Of a stretch of 64,000 nt of DNA, positions 1-10,100 are shown piece after piece. The position numbers and the translations under genes are program-made. Position 1 is the first letter of the stretch. Each line of letters starts with the position of its first letter. This stretch comes from Microglena sp. YARC (taxonomy: Eukaryota; Chlorophyta; Chlorophyceae; Chlamydomonadales; Chlamydomonadaceae), in contig CM039462.1 in assembly GCA_022414725.1 (NCBI GenBank), positions 12,689,610 to 12,753,609 of the forward strand, read 5' to 3'. The notes beneath the pieces were generated by a model that was not told the origin of the DNA, did not search any database, and worked only from the letters and a program-made list of their open reading frames with translations.

Positions 1-1734
1 CGTCCTCATCGTCATCCGCTCCGTCTTCTGCTCCGGCAGCGCCCTTCTTACCCTTTTTGCCCTTCAGAGGTGCGGAGAGCATTGCACCGCACTTCGCCTG
101 CAGACCTTGCCGGTTGAAGCTCCTGGTAAAGGCGCTCTTAATCTTTGTAGGGACATCCTTCATGGGGTCCTCTCCCCAATCGGCCTTGGTCTTGAACTTG
201 GTCACGTCAATCACGTAGTCAAACATTTCCCGGGAGACGCAGTAGTCCTGCATCAGGGTAACACTCTGCTGGATGCCACCACTCTCTCCATCAGTCACTA
301 GTGGACTCGTCAGTAGGGTGCGCATGGCTGATAGGTACTCTAACCGCACGGGAGATCTGCTAGAAGCCATGTGGCCGCTGGAAGCCATGGTGGTGGTGAG
401 TTCTCCCAGCAAGCGTTTTTGCTTGTTTGAGGTTGAGAAGTTGCCCAGCCATGAGGTGAAGCGAGAGTAGTTGTCGCCTGGCCAGAAGGCGTCCCTCCCG
501 CCGCGCATGTACGCCCCGGCACAAGGCATGCAAGCGTGTTTAAGGCAGGCATAAGGCTCCAGTTCATGTAGCGCCGCACAGATGTGTTGATCACATCTCC
601 TGCAGATATGGCCTCAGCTGACTTCGCCACTGCCCTCATCCGCTGCTCCTCAGTTCCTGCGATGACTGGGCGGTGGTTAAGGTAGTTCTCCTGGATCAAC
701 AGGGGGACGATGTCGTCCACCATAGCTAGGTTCAGCCGATCTTGAATGCTCATGCTTGAGCTGGCAGGCTCAAGCAACTTTCTTGCACACTCGAAAGGAG
801 ACAGGTCACTGTCCTTGTCGCATGCCTGGCTGCCCTTAACGTCATCGTAGGACAGGGTGGTGCGACTAAGACGGACCATTTGCAGCTGTCCTAGGATAGA
901 GCGTAGGTCGGCATTGGCTCCCTTGGCCAGGGCCTCCATGGTGGCATCATTGACAGTCAGCCCCTCCTTGCGGCAGATCTCCATCATCCTTATCTTGACT
1001 TGATGTGGGGTGGGTGACCTGAAGTCAAGCTCCACACAGTAGTTCCGCAAGCTTTTCAACTTCTGGTTCCACTTGTCGTTACAGATGCAGATAATGGGCA
1101 CCTTTGAGGACTTGATCGTCTGGATCAGGTCTTGCACACCACCACGGTCACCACCAGACATCCCATCAACCTCATCCATGATCAGCAGCTGCTTCTTCAT
1201 CTTCCCATCAGCTCCCACCAACAGAGATCGATTGGTTGCCATCTCCTTGATCATGTTGGCCGACTTCCCTCCCATGCCAGCTGAGATCTTTGAATCCGAC
1301 TTGTTACGGGTGTCACTGGCATTCATCTCCACAATCTCAAAGTTACACTCCTTGGCCAAGATATGGGCGGAAGAGGTTTTGCCGATTCCCGGAGGACCAC
1401 TGAGCAGCACCGCCTTCTTGGACAGGTCCTTAGGATTCTTCCGGCTACCAGGAGGGGCCTGTGGTTGCTGGCCACGCAGATTTACACCCTCCCAGTTGCT
1501 GAGCCACATCCTGAGGGTTGCAATCAGCGTGTTGTTTCCCACCAGCTCTCTAGTGTTTGTTGGCTTGTACTTGTCCACCCACAGTTGGTAGCCGGCATTA
1601 CCTGAAGGAGCCTGGACACCAAATACTACTTTGTCATGATCGTTCAGGGAATTCCATTGCTCGGCAGTCATGCTTGACAGTTCGTACCTCAGTTGCTTCT
1701 CAAGTGCTTCTGCGCGCTCAGTATCAATCTTCAT
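1..1734 (-). CDS. Replication factor C large subunit (RFC1-like), frameshifted, C-terminus cut by window edge
   Basis: Clamp-loader ATPase that loads PCNA at primer ends. The ATG is at 1734. The first 410 or so residues contain RFC box II (VDKYKP, about residue 53), Walker A GPPGIGKT (113-120), Walker B LLIMDEVD (183-190) and the sensor-like CICND. After about position 515 the frame changes, and the next frame continues as an RFC1 C-terminal domain (the segment ending SAFTRSFNRQG) followed by a Lys/Gly- and Asp-rich tail running off the left edge. The shift lies at a run of Gs, consistent with one lost base, so it may be a sequencing error or a real lesion. There is no BRCT domain, unlike cellular RFC1. 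Large algal viruses are known to encode RFC subunits (established knowledge). Family call is secure; functionality is not. Confidence 0.9.
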
Positions 1735-1767
1735 TTATGCCTTATTTCGAGCGCGCTCAGCCCCCCC

Positions 1768-1826
1768 CCCCCCAACGTTACCCAAAAGCAACGATCTGCA
1801 GTCTGGATGATTATAAGGTGTGTCTC
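1768..1826 (-). repeat. Miniature transposon fragment, family A (CAGTAGTTCTCAAATAA)
   Basis: This segment is the reverse complement of the copies at 11,246-11,341, 17,787-17,882 and 30,442-30,514, sharing the core around GATCGTTGCTTTTGGGCAAC. It lacks the terminal CAGT end here and breaks off after GGTGTGTC. It lies immediately upstream of the RFC start codon, so it may overlap that gene's promoter. Confidence 0.75.
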
Positions 1827-1829
1827 TGG

Positions 1830-2215
1830 GCAATCCCCATGAATGATGCTGTCGGGCGTGAGCCACACACTTCACTCGAGGCTCGATATCATCATGATCA
1901 TGAAGATTTGTTAAGCAAAAGAAGTGGATGATTTCTCAATTTTGGATGTTCCCCCCTCCGTTTACACTCGTTTTTCAAAAGCCGCCGTGCGTGTGTGAAG
2001 ATGAATGAATGGACTGACGGGGGGCTGCTAAAGCCGCAGTGGTATGTGTGAGAATGAATGGACGAACGGGGGGGGCTGCGCAAGACGCCTTGGTGTGTGT
2101 GAAGATGAATTCCACTGCCCCACTCCGTGGGACCCGCGATCCCCCCTTAACAATGCAATAGATTTGTCGGACAGGAGTCTGCTTGGCATGTAATCACCAT
2201 TTGCGACCCCGTCCA
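1830..2215. repeat. Gene-free spacer with degenerate tandem repeats
   Basis: No convincing gene. Between about 1940 and 2110 a unit of roughly 60 bp recurs about three times, each containing GTGTGTGAAGATGAAT followed by a G-run and a CTGC segment. The remainder shows no recognisable feature. Confidence 0.5.
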
Positions 2216-2279
2216 TACAGCTAGGGACATTTGATATTGGGACACCTTCTATTTTGGGGATTCTGAAAAGTTGACCAAT

Positions 2280-3175
2280 TCAAGATTTGTAACTGATCTT
2301 GTCAATACAGATACTGTCTTCAGGTGATTGACACAAAAAATTCAAGGCATCTAAAGACACTGAATTTACATGTTCAAAGTACCCTGAAAAGTCAAACTGA
2401 TGGCTAACATCGTGCGCATCAATAATCCTTTTCAAAGCGTTACTGTAATCAAATATATCTGCTACATCTGGAATTATTGGGCACATGCAGCGATATTTTC
2501 GCTTGAGCAAACTAAAGACATTCTCAATAGCGTTAAACTCTGGACTGTAAGGAGGTACAAAGAGTGGTCGTATTCCTACAGAATCGAACATAGAAATCGT
2601 CTCCTTTGAATGATGGAACTGGATATTGTCAAGGACAGCGACTGTACCCCGCTGTACATGTAACTCAGATACAAACTGTACAAAGTCGGCTTTCTTGCAA
2701 TTGTGATCAAGGATCTTGTAATGAACGATACCTTTAGCAGAAACGGCAGCAATTAGTGTCAATTTGGACATTCGCAATGTCCTAGAAATTTGGATATTTA
2801 AACGTTTGCCGCGTTGACAGTACCCTCTGCGACAAGTGTCACCAATGTAAAACCCGCCTCATCGATGCTTAACAAATCCGATGTCGGAACGGCTAAATAC
2901 TCCTTACAAAAACGGTCGACAGAAGATTTGTGGTCATTCTTGTGCCGAACTGTTTTGTATGCGCGCTTGCGGGTGTAACCAAGTTTGCGTGTGTAGCGTC
3001 CACAAGTTTTTGGAGACATCTTGACAGAGGACAGAGAAGTCACACCCTCTGCAAGCTGAGACATTGTCAAGAAGGGATTGGAGTCAATCAGTTGTTTTAT
3101 AGCAGCCTTGATATCTTCTGTAATGACACTCACCCTTTTCTTCGATGATGTTGTATATTGGCTTTGGTGACCCAA
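2280..3175 (-). pseudogene. Tc1/mariner (IS630 superfamily) DDE transposase, frameshifted
   Basis: Two consecutive minus-strand frames make one transposase. The first (3175 to 2798) has a helix-turn-helix-like N-terminus and the first catalytic Asp in LSIDEAGF. The second (2777 to 2280, open further upstream) carries the second Asp in VLDNIQFHH and the final Glu in PYSPEFNAIENVFSLLK, so this is a DDE rather than DDD member. The shift is near 2855, at a run of four Ts in GGTTTTAC. No in-frame ATG opens the first part (it starts at TTG), so the N-terminus may also be lost. The enzyme would cut and join DNA at TA sites. Confidence 0.88.
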
Positions 3176-3365
3176 CGTTGGAGTGATGATTTTGATACTT
3201 TGTACAGCAAACTAACTTTCCTCAAACTACGATTATAGTATTTGTAGTTAACAACCGCGCGGTGTCTTATCTCTGCATCAATCATGATTACGTAGGAAAT
3301 GTGTACAAGGAAATGTGGGTGCAGTATTATATCACCAAAAGAAAAAGAATACTCACCCCCTCTTA

Positions 3366-5374
3366 ATGGGGGTAGTGCAAGACAAAGGAGATGACGATAT
3401 TAACATCAGCGTCGTCAAGAAGACGCTTAATTCTCTGTGCATGGATGTATTGAGGCATCAGATCTCCTCAAGGATACAAAGCATGGTACTCTTAATCAAC
3501 CACGCAGTTGCAGAGGCATACTTATTCGCAAACTTTCATATCACAAGATGCCTCGATGATGGAGACTTTGACGTCAAGCAGTTGCCACACCTGGATCGGA
3601 ACTTTTATTACAGGTGCCTCCTTGCGGTATCGACCTCCAATGTTCGAAAGGATACTCTGGGCCAGAGCTTCAATGATACCATGGTTGCTTTCGACGCCCT
3701 AAGACCTGCAGGCTACGTGAAGGTGGACGTTCGTCCTTGGGGACAAGTAATCGCAGACGTCTCAATACAAATGGCGACGATGGCGTGCAACAGCGTCTGG
3801 GCAAACGTGGACAGGGTCGTTATCAAGTACCTGCGCTTGAAACATCCCTCTCTGAAGAAACATTTCAAGAAGATTGTCAAAGCGGCGGTCCAGTACCCAG
3901 AATCGAAAATCGACACAATCATCCCAGAGGGCCTCGTGCATGCGATCCACATCAAAGAGGTTGTCAGTCACTTGAGGGCTCTCTTTCCGCTGCCAAGAGG
4001 GAAGCAGTTCAACACTAGAGCGCACCTGACAATGCGATTGTTCCATCACGTGCTTACAGAGTTGGGAGAGGTCGGACGAGTGGATCCGAAAGATAAAAAA
4101 ACAAAAAAAAAGTCACCCCCGTCTGTTCAGTATCCTCCCTCGCAAGAACGGCTTCACAATTTCGTACGTCCCGATATCGTCCATGACTTTCATGAAGCTT
4201 CTCAGCATGGGGTGATTCGCCACTCGAGAGCGTCTCTGGCGATGGACGTTACGAGAACCATACAATGCTGTGGCGAAAGTACTTTAATGTCCAAGGTCTT
4301 GAGACGAAAAGGTCTCGCTTTGACAACCGAATCCTCAGCGACGGTAAAGGGGTATCCGTCCAAATGAAGCAGAAGGGTAAAGAAGAGGTCGTTGAAGAAG
4401 GAGAAAACGCAGGCTATCCCAAGGACGCAAATATAGTAGAGTGCAAGGACGCAGTGGGTGCGCTGCGTGTCGGAGTAGACCCTGGAATGACAGATATCGT
4501 CACGGTAGCATCTTCTGCAGGTCGCATCGAGTCTTTCAGCTCGGCTCGCTTTAGCGAAGTTGCTGGGTACAATACAAGCAAGCGTCGCACCAACAAATGG
4601 AATGACGAGACTCAAGACCTCGTGAAGTCCATTCCATCGCCTAATACGAGCAACATGGTCGACCTGCAGGACCATGTCAGAGCTTATCTCAAAGCGCTCC
4701 CGATCCTCCTACAACACAGAGCCAACAAAGGCTACCGATCTATGCGATTCTTTCGATACGTTGGTAAACAGAAAACGATTGAAAAGGTATGCGATGTGAT
4801 TGCACCAAGGGCACAGACGACCGTTGTTGGCTTCGGCAACTGGTCCAACCAAGGGTATGGTATCAGTCGTCCATGTTCTGGGCCCATCAAAGAGATCAGG
4901 AGGTGCCTCTCACGTCATAAGAATGTTTTGTTCAACAACGTCGACGAACGCAACACTTCTTGTAAATGTCACGGCTGCTTCCAGAGGCTTGTCAACATGA
5001 AGGCAGACAGCCGTAGTCTGGCGCGGAGTTTGCAAAGAGTCCCAATCGACGAGTCTATAACTGTTGAGAAGCAGAAGATGGTGGTGAAGAACGTCAAGGT
5101 CCACAAAGTACTGCACTGTAGAGACAGTGTCAAAAGCGCATCATCCAATGTGCGCTGTGGTGCAACCTGGAACCGAGACGTGAACGCTGCCAAGAACCTT
5201 CTTCTGCTTCTGACAACGTGGATGGACGGGAGAGAGCGACCTGAGGCATTCTGTGTTCCCTCGCCTCCCCCCAAAACCACAGTTTCCATCGAGGCGAGTG
5301 TGAGCGCTAAACGACCGACCACTGGGTTTGTCAGCAGCTTGCCTTGTTATCCTTTGGGCCAGCTTAAATGCTGA
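3366..5374 (+). pseudogene. Fanzor (eukaryotic TnpB-like RNA-guided nuclease), frameshifted
   Basis: An ATG-started frame runs 3366-4367 and a second frame 4265-5374; together they make a protein near the usual Fanzor length of 600-700 residues. The first part is the helical N-terminal region. The second holds the RuvC nuclease: RuvC-I Asp in RVGVDPGMTDIV, a central strand VVGFGNWS, a zinc ribbon (CKCHGC and later Cys residues near VLHCRD and VRCG) and RuvC-III NRDVNAAKNLL. The shift lies between a poly-A stretch (about 4085-4110) and 4290. The family is known to cut DNA using a guide RNA made from the element's 3' end (omega RNA); that end would be about 5160-5479 here, the part also retained at 14,011-14,335. 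Confidence 0.88.
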
Positions 5375-5479
5375 AATACAGAGATGAAGGGCAAAAATAT
5401 GTACTCTCCTTTAGCTGATCTACCCATTGGGTTCAAGGGTCACCGGTAGGGCGTCCCACAAATTGCGTCTCCGACTGTA

Positions 5480-6056
5480 ATTCATTCGCACACACACACA
5501 TATGCCATGGCGGCTTTTGCAGCCCCCAGTTCTAAAAACGAGTGTAAACAACGCAAAATCCATACATGGCGGCTTTCGCATCCTCCTTGGTGTCCACACA
5601 TGCCAAGGCGGCGGCTCCATGTACACGCAAACGGCGGAAAACTGTCGCATCCACACATCCATTCATGATGTGTAGGGTACCTCAGTTACATCTTCTGGCA
5701 TTGTATTGTCCAGTCGAGCGGGTATAACACTTCAAACATTTGTTGATCGGTAAAGACATTGATAAAGGAAGTGCATTTGCACGTTCACTGTGCCACATAA
5801 TTTCCCGGGTCAGCCAGTTGGCATCGCAGCTCGCTAGGTTTCCGCACAACCCGTGTATGCATTTCTACGGCGATGGCAACATCACCCCTCCTTGAGATTA
5901 TCTCCCTTGGGGGCATGCCACGGTGAATTGCGCATACTCATTCTCACACGTGAATTCAAGCAGAGCAGACTCCTGCTCGACAACCTACCCATACAAATAC
6001 TGAACAACGCACACATGAAGTCCGCATTTCGAAAAAATATAATTATACGCAGCAAT
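5480..6056. other. Gene-free spacer
   Basis: About 580 bases with no supportable gene. The motif ATGGCGGCTTT recurs at about 5510 and 5563, and AAGGCGGCGG lies nearby, suggesting a degenerate tandem repeat. Nothing else is recognisable. Confidence 0.4.
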
Positions 6057-6848
6057 TTAATCCAAAGTCGGCGTGGAGGGAAGCTCATTATTGAGCAAGT
6101 AGATGATGTCGAACATCTCACGGGGAATCTCGGGAATCTCGGGACTCGACACGTCGAGTGCACCATTCAGATTCTGGGACAGTTTGTCCATCCACCTGTG
6201 ATCATCATCGGTCATGCGCGCATCGCGCAAGGCCTTGGCCTTGTCGGGATGCAGCCGCATGATCATCATCCTCTGTTCATTCCTCGTCCAACAGCCAGCT
6301 AACCAGGTGTTAATGGCGTCGTTAGACAACCAGTACTTCCACCAGGTGGTGGACATGGTCGCCAGGGTAGGCCCTTTTGCGAGGAACGTTTCTAAGATCC
6401 CGGTCCTCACCAGTAGCCCGGATACGTCTTCAAACGTGTGGGCCGGCTGATATATATCGGCCTTGGGATCGGACTGGGCCTCGGGCTCGGGCTCAGGCTC
6501 GGGCTCGGGCTCGTCGTCAGACTCGGACATGGGCTCGGGCTGGGCCTCGTCGTCAGACTCGGACATGGGCTCGGGCTGGGCCTCGTCGTCAGACTCGGAC
6601 ATGGGCTCGGGCTGGGCCTCGTCGTCAGACTCGTCGTCAGACTCGTTGTCAGACTAGGACATGGGCTCGGGCTGGGTCGCGTCGTCGGACTCATCATCAG
6701 ACGATACCAAGGATACAATGCACGGATCATGTGCGTTCAGAACGCGGTTGAAGATTTGTGTCACGTAGTCTCGAACAATGTCTTCATCGTCCCTTGATAG
6801 GTCGATGATGAACGGTTGTTCTGACACGTTAACGAAAGTACAAGACAT
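6057..6848 (-). pseudogene. Acidic-repeat protein with SUMO-interaction-like motif, in-frame TAG
   Basis: The likely ATG at 6848 (another in-frame ATG is at 6929) opens a protein whose close paralogue at 30,773-31,477 is intact. The N-terminus has FIIDLSRDDEDIV and CIVSLVSSDDES, hydrophobic-plus-acidic motifs of SUMO-interacting type. A low-complexity block of repeats like MSESDDEAQPEP follows, then a C-terminal domain with WWKYWLS and MRLHPDKAKALRDARM. The frame is interrupted by one in-frame TAG (reverse complement of 6654-6656) in the acidic block. The C-terminal domain is well conserved with the paralogue, so loss is recent or the TAG is read through. Function unknown. Confidence 0.75.
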
Positions 6849-7191
6849 GATTGATTGAGTTGAGAAATGATAAATAGCGGCAAAGTGGAAGTATAATATG
6901 TGTGTGTCTTTACAGATCGAGCGAAACATTTCAATTTTTTTTCACAAGCACTACGATGAGAAATACAAGGACGGGCGCATTAATATCGCGACCCGCCAAG
7001 TGAACGCGGCGGCTTGCCGTATCCTACTCGTCCATCCTCACACTCTGGTGCATGGCATGCAGCCCCTCTTTCACATGGATGCAGGGATTTGCATATTTTT
7101 TGTGTGTAAATTGAAGCCTTGGGCTATTGTGTGTGCTATGCCTTCGCATCGTGAATCCCCCATAAGTTGTGTGCTCTTTTTTGCATACAGA

Positions 7192-7725
7192 TCAGAGATG
7201 GTCACGCTGATCTTGTTCATGGTTGTCATCGGGATGGGACAAGGATGCACCACCATGGATGACCGTGCCCCTCAGGTGAACTTCAAACATTTCAAGGGAC
7301 CGTTGAAAGTTGGCTTCTGGTTGGAATGCGGCGGGGTTCAACCTTTGAATGTGCTTGATCGCATCTGTCATCGTTATGCATCTTTCCCACATCAGATAAG
7401 CAGCAACAACTGTTGCAGACCGTTGTCTTCCCAACCGACAATGCACAAGCACGGCATTGTTTTGACTTAACACTCCATGCATAACCTCAACAATATATGG
7501 TAGATGGGATGTGAGTTTCTTGACCTCTTTTTGCCTGCAGTTGTCTTCAACAGAAACCTTAATGTATGTTGTGTTGGGGTTCCTTGGTTTTATGTACGGT
7601 GTGTGGTTTGTGCAGTTCACAACAAGCTTGAATTGCAACGTTTTACAAAGTTGGTGGTTGAGAGCTGCTTCTTGCCCTGATAGGTAAAGATTGTCGCACA
7701 CCTTGAACAGGTTATCGATATGCAT
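7192..7725 (-). CDS. Dual-specificity protein phosphatase
   Basis: 177 residues from the ATG at 7725. The cysteine phosphatase signature is VLVHCRLGRQRSA (Cys96, Arg102), and the likely general acid is Asp61 in VSVEDN. Length fits a bare catalytic domain; the last 25 residues are hydrophilic. It would remove phosphate from Ser/Thr/Tyr of host or viral proteins; such genes are common in large DNA viruses. The frame stays open upstream through a GTG but that segment is the terminal repeat of a miniature transposon (CAGTCAACGGAATAC, 7734), so the ATG is preferred. The transposon end sits only 8 bases upstream and must therefore overlap the promoter. No inactivating lesion is visible. Confidence 0.92.
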   Translation of the reverse strand: MHIDNLFKVCDNLYLSGQEAALNHQLCKTLQFKLVVNCTNHTPYIKPRNPNTTYIKVSVEDNCRQKEVKKLTSHLPYIVEVMHGVLSQNNAVLVHCRLGRQRSATVVAAYLMWERCITMTDAIKHIQRLNPAAFQPEANFQRSLEMFEVHLRGTVIHGGASLSHPDDNHEQDQRDHL

Positions 7726-7897
7726 CTTATTTACAGTCAACGGAATACTAAAATGAAACCGCTTCGTGTACGGCACACCTTACGGTGTAACCTAATGGTG
7801 TAGCAACCCACGGGGCAGTGGAACACCAATACGATTTTGAATCAACAAATTGCAGGATGTTAACGAGAATATCGTGGTTCTTTTTTAGATCACGGCT

Positions 7898-8023
7898 CTC
7901 CATCCTGCAGAATCCGTATCGTTCTTTAGTCGGTACTTTCGAGAGTGTCCATTGAAGGACCAGCCGCACTTAAGCGATCGCCTCTTCCCCGGTACCGTGG
8001 CCCAAAAGAACACGGGGTCTTTG
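7898..8023 (-). repeat. Duplicated segment shared with 63,016-63,135
   Basis: About 120 bases match the reverse complement of 63,016-63,135, including TTCTTTTGGGCCACGGTACT-type sequence. Translated on the minus strand it gives a short protein-like stretch (FFWATVPGKRRSLKCGWSF). It is probably a captured gene fragment carried by miniature transposons. Confidence 0.6.
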
Positions 8024-8102
8024 TTGTTGTGCAATGCGTCATGAAAGGAGGTTTCTTTGCCGGAAGGGTCATTTTGTAGGACCATCCACTCATACAATAT
8101 AT

Positions 8103-8268
8103 AATGGGCGTTCCTGCCTCCCGGCCGATTTTGACGAGTTGCGAAACATGGTATGGAGCGGATTTGTGATTCCTTGGTGCTGATGTCTCAAGCTAGCGAG
8201 TCGTTCAGGAGGCTCTAAATCCTGATTAGAAATTTAAAAAAATCGGCCGGGAGGCAGGAACGCCCATT
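8103..8268. mobile_element. 166-bp miniature inverted-repeat transposon, family B (AATGGGCGTTCC)
   Basis: Perfect 30-bp terminal inverted repeats beginning AATGGGCGTTCCTGCCTCC and ending in a T-run. The flanks on both sides read ATAT, a 4-bp target-site duplication. The ends match those of the 10.4-kb element at 33,852-44,253 at almost every base, and that element also has a 4-bp duplication, so this is a non-autonomous relative. It is inserted inside the TA-type element 7734-8329. Confidence 0.88.
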
Positions 8269-8390
8269 ATATGATTGTCACCGCATTATACCGTTTTTTT
8301 TATGTTTCATTTTACTGTTTCGCCGACTGTAGGTCAGCATATTATTGTTCATTTTCCCAACGCAGGACAACAACAGAGTGACGCCACTAC

Positions 8391-8415
8391 ACTCGACGGA
8401 ATACTAAAATGAAAC
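8391..8415 (+). repeat. Solo end of the CAGTCGGCGGAA transposon family
   Basis: CTCGACGGAATACTAAAATG matches the terminal repeat at 7734 and 31,796 but lacks the first CAGT bases. The following 150 bases contain no gene. Confidence 0.55.
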
Positions 8416-8620
8416 CGCTTTCTGGAGTGTACGGTGAAGGAGTTCCTGGGCAGGATAAGAGTGTGGTGCAAGCCTCTCAACGGGACGGGGTCCCACCTGC
8501 TATATAACCGAATGGGGTACGTAAGGAAGTGTAACACTTTCCCCAGGCAGGAGTATACAGTTGTTCTCAAATAATTTTGAATAATATCCCCTGAACCCGG
8601 TATTGGTTTTTGCTTGGGAA

Positions 8621-9022
8621 TTACGCGCTGCTTCCTCTGAGCATGCCCTCGTCTTTGCCGCTCTGCAAGCGGCAGGCCGCAGGCAAGTTGGATGATAAGA
8701 GGTTCACTATATCATGATACCCGTTGTGTTGTGCGACATAACATGCAGTACTTGTATCAAATTGTGCACCTGGGAGGGCAAGTAATGTTTTTACTAAATC
8801 ATAATGACCGTTTCGAGAAGCCGCAGAAAGATCGCAATTAGTTGGATGCGATCCTGCAGAAATCAGTGCGAGGACACTCTCTCGTTTGTTTAGTGAGCAT
8901 GACAAAGTTAGTGCTTGTTGTATGCAGGTCTTGTAATCACTCATCTGCATACACAAGCCGATATTCAGCATTTTCATGTCACCTGTGCCAGCTCCAACTA
9001 GAACAACCGTTTCAGGATCCAT
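8621..9022 (-). CDS. Ankyrin-repeat protein
   Basis: 133 residues from the ATG at 9022. The middle shows two to three ankyrin units, for example ALISAGSHPTNCDLSAASRN and YVAQHNGYHDIVNLL, with the GHYDLVKTLLALPGAQ helix pair between. Ankyrin proteins bind other proteins and are abundant in large DNA viruses, often as host-targeting adaptors. It is short for the class, and no F-box is visible. The start region and 5' flank (about 8915-9235) are duplicated at 31,480-31,795, where the rest of the gene is missing. Confidence 0.75.
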   Translation of the reverse strand: MDPETVVLVGAGTGDMKMLNIGLCMQMSDYKTCIQQALTLSCSLNKRESVLALISAGSHPTNCDLSAASRNGHYDLVKTLLALPGAQFDTSTACYVAQHNGYHDIVNLLSSNLPAACRLQSGKDEGMLRGSSA

Positions 9023-9235
9023 TTTTACTAATCATCACAATTTGTTTCGTGTTAATTGTACGCAGGGGGGCTGGACAAGCAGCAGTTGTGCAAGGCAGGA
9101 GGAGCCCCATTGGGATGACGGAAACTCTTTGGCACATCGACCGAATGCATCAATGCATGCATGCACACGCACACGCATGACCATGGCATGTCAAGTATGC
9201 CACACGAACGCAAATATATGTATTCATATTAAATG
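8915..9235 (+). repeat. Segment duplicated at 31,480-31,795
   Basis: The 5' part and upstream region of the ankyrin gene recur nearly unchanged at 31,480-31,795. Part of it, about 9048-9110 (GTACGCAGGGGGGCTGGACA), also occurs at 16,164-16,220, upstream of the fibre gene start. Reuse upstream of two genes suggests it may include a promoter, but no motif is proven. Confidence 0.65.
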
Positions 9236-9755
9236 TAGCCGGTATCTACATATGGACTGTGACAAACAGGCGGAAAGCGTGGGAGAAGAATGGGGTAGGG
9301 GTGTCGCAAGACGGATTGAGAAGAGCACAGACTCATGACCATTTTCATTTTAAGAGGGGGGAGGCGAAGTGCAGCGGCAGTTAAAACAGATGATGATGAT
9401 GCAGTGTGTGCAGTGAAGTACATGTGGGTGCAGCAGCAGTGAAGTAGTGGTCCTCCCCATCCAAAATTACAAAAGTAACAAAAATATCAAAATTTATTTT
9501 GTAAGTTTTGAAAGGTCATGGGGCATGCGGTAGCCAGCCGCTGTGGCATGTGCGAATGATGGAGAATGGGGCAGATTGGGGTGGTTCCTGTTTTGTCTTT
9601 ACAACTGTTGCATCTGAAAAGTTAACCGTTGCAACCTTCCTCCTCCTGCTGCGTCCACACCAGTTTGCCAGTAGGCAATGCGCATGATCCACCTTTATCG
9701 TAATCAAAATGTAGTATAATTATATTATTATTCATTGGTTCAACATTAAGAGGTT
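9236..9755. other. Gene-free spacer
   Basis: No supportable gene. Several G-rich runs and an AT-rich stretch (about 9710-9740, TATAATTATATTATTATTC) immediately before the thioredoxin-like gene, which could be its promoter. Confidence 0.4.
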
Positions 9756-10100
9756 ATGATTTCGACAACTGTCCCAGCTACCGGATGGACTGTGGTGTTG
9801 AGCAGCAACTGCGAACACTGTCGGTTGTTCGCAACATATTACATTTCTTGGTTGGAATGCGAGGATGCGAGAGTTGTTGTCAATGACCTATCACATCTCG
9901 AGGTCCGAGACCTGCTGAAGTTGTTGAGGATCACGAGGTTTCCAGCAATCGTGTACAAAAAGGAGATCTTCGAAGGAGCCGATGCATACGAAAAGATGCA
10001 AGAAATTACAGGTGTCGCGTGGGAAGGAACAAAAGAAAGCACAACCACACAGGAATTGAGTAGCATACAGGGCATTAAGGCATTCATGAAAAATGCCTAA
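9756..10100 (+). CDS. Thioredoxin/glutaredoxin-fold protein
   Basis: 114 residues from ATG 9756. The redox motif is CEHC (Cys19, Cys22) after strand WTVVLSS, and RFPAIVYKKEIFEGADAY supplies the cis-proline strand and following turn typical of the fold. The central block (EVRDLLKLLRI) fits the intervening helix. Viral thiol oxidoreductases help fold virion proteins or keep ribonucleotide reductase reduced; which applies here is not visible. Its stop codon overlaps the ATG of the next small frame. Intact. Confidence 0.8.
   Translation: MISTTVPATGWTVVLSSNCEHCRLFATYYISWLECEDARVVVNDLSHLEVRDLLKLLRITRFPAIVYKKEIFEGADAYEKMQEITGVAWEGTKESTTTQELSSIQGIKAFMKNA

Larger units (their letters stand above)
2216..5479. 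mobile_element. Tc1/mariner-type element carrying a Fanzor nuclease
   Basis: The left end reads TACAGCTAGGGACATTTGAT and the right end, reverse complemented, TACAGTCGGAGACGCAATTT; both continue to TGGGAC and both include a TA. Between them lie a divergent pair: a DDE transposase on the minus strand and a Fanzor on the plus strand. The ends resemble each other only in part, so the boundaries are inferred. A deleted copy of the right end, starting exactly at the same TACAGTCGGAGACG, is present at 14,011. Fanzors linked to mariner-like transposases are known in eukaryotes and their viruses. Both genes are frameshifted, so this copy is probably dead unless the shifts are errors. Confidence 0.7.
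7734..8329. mobile_element. TA-flanked miniature transposon (CAGTCGGCGGAA family) with a nested insertion
   Basis: The left end CAGTCAACGGAATACTAAAA and the right end, reverse complemented CAGTCGGCGAAACAGTAAAA, are inverted repeats, each flanked by TA (7732-7733 and 8330-8331). The interior contains a nested 166-bp element (8103-8268) and a segment (about 7898-8023) shared in inverse orientation with 63,016-63,135. No transposase is present. A left-end copy with the same 110 bases lies at 31,796-31,905. Confidence 0.7.

Noticed and set aside
6407..6751. Gly/Leu- or Arg/Ala-rich proteins opposite the acidic gene
   Set aside because: Shadows of the Ser-Asp-Glu repeat in other frames; the acidic frame is conserved in the 31-kb paralogue.
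6898..7470. 190-codon plus-strand frame overlapping the phosphatase
   Set aside because: It overlaps the well-supported phosphatase on the opposite strand and has no recognisable domain.
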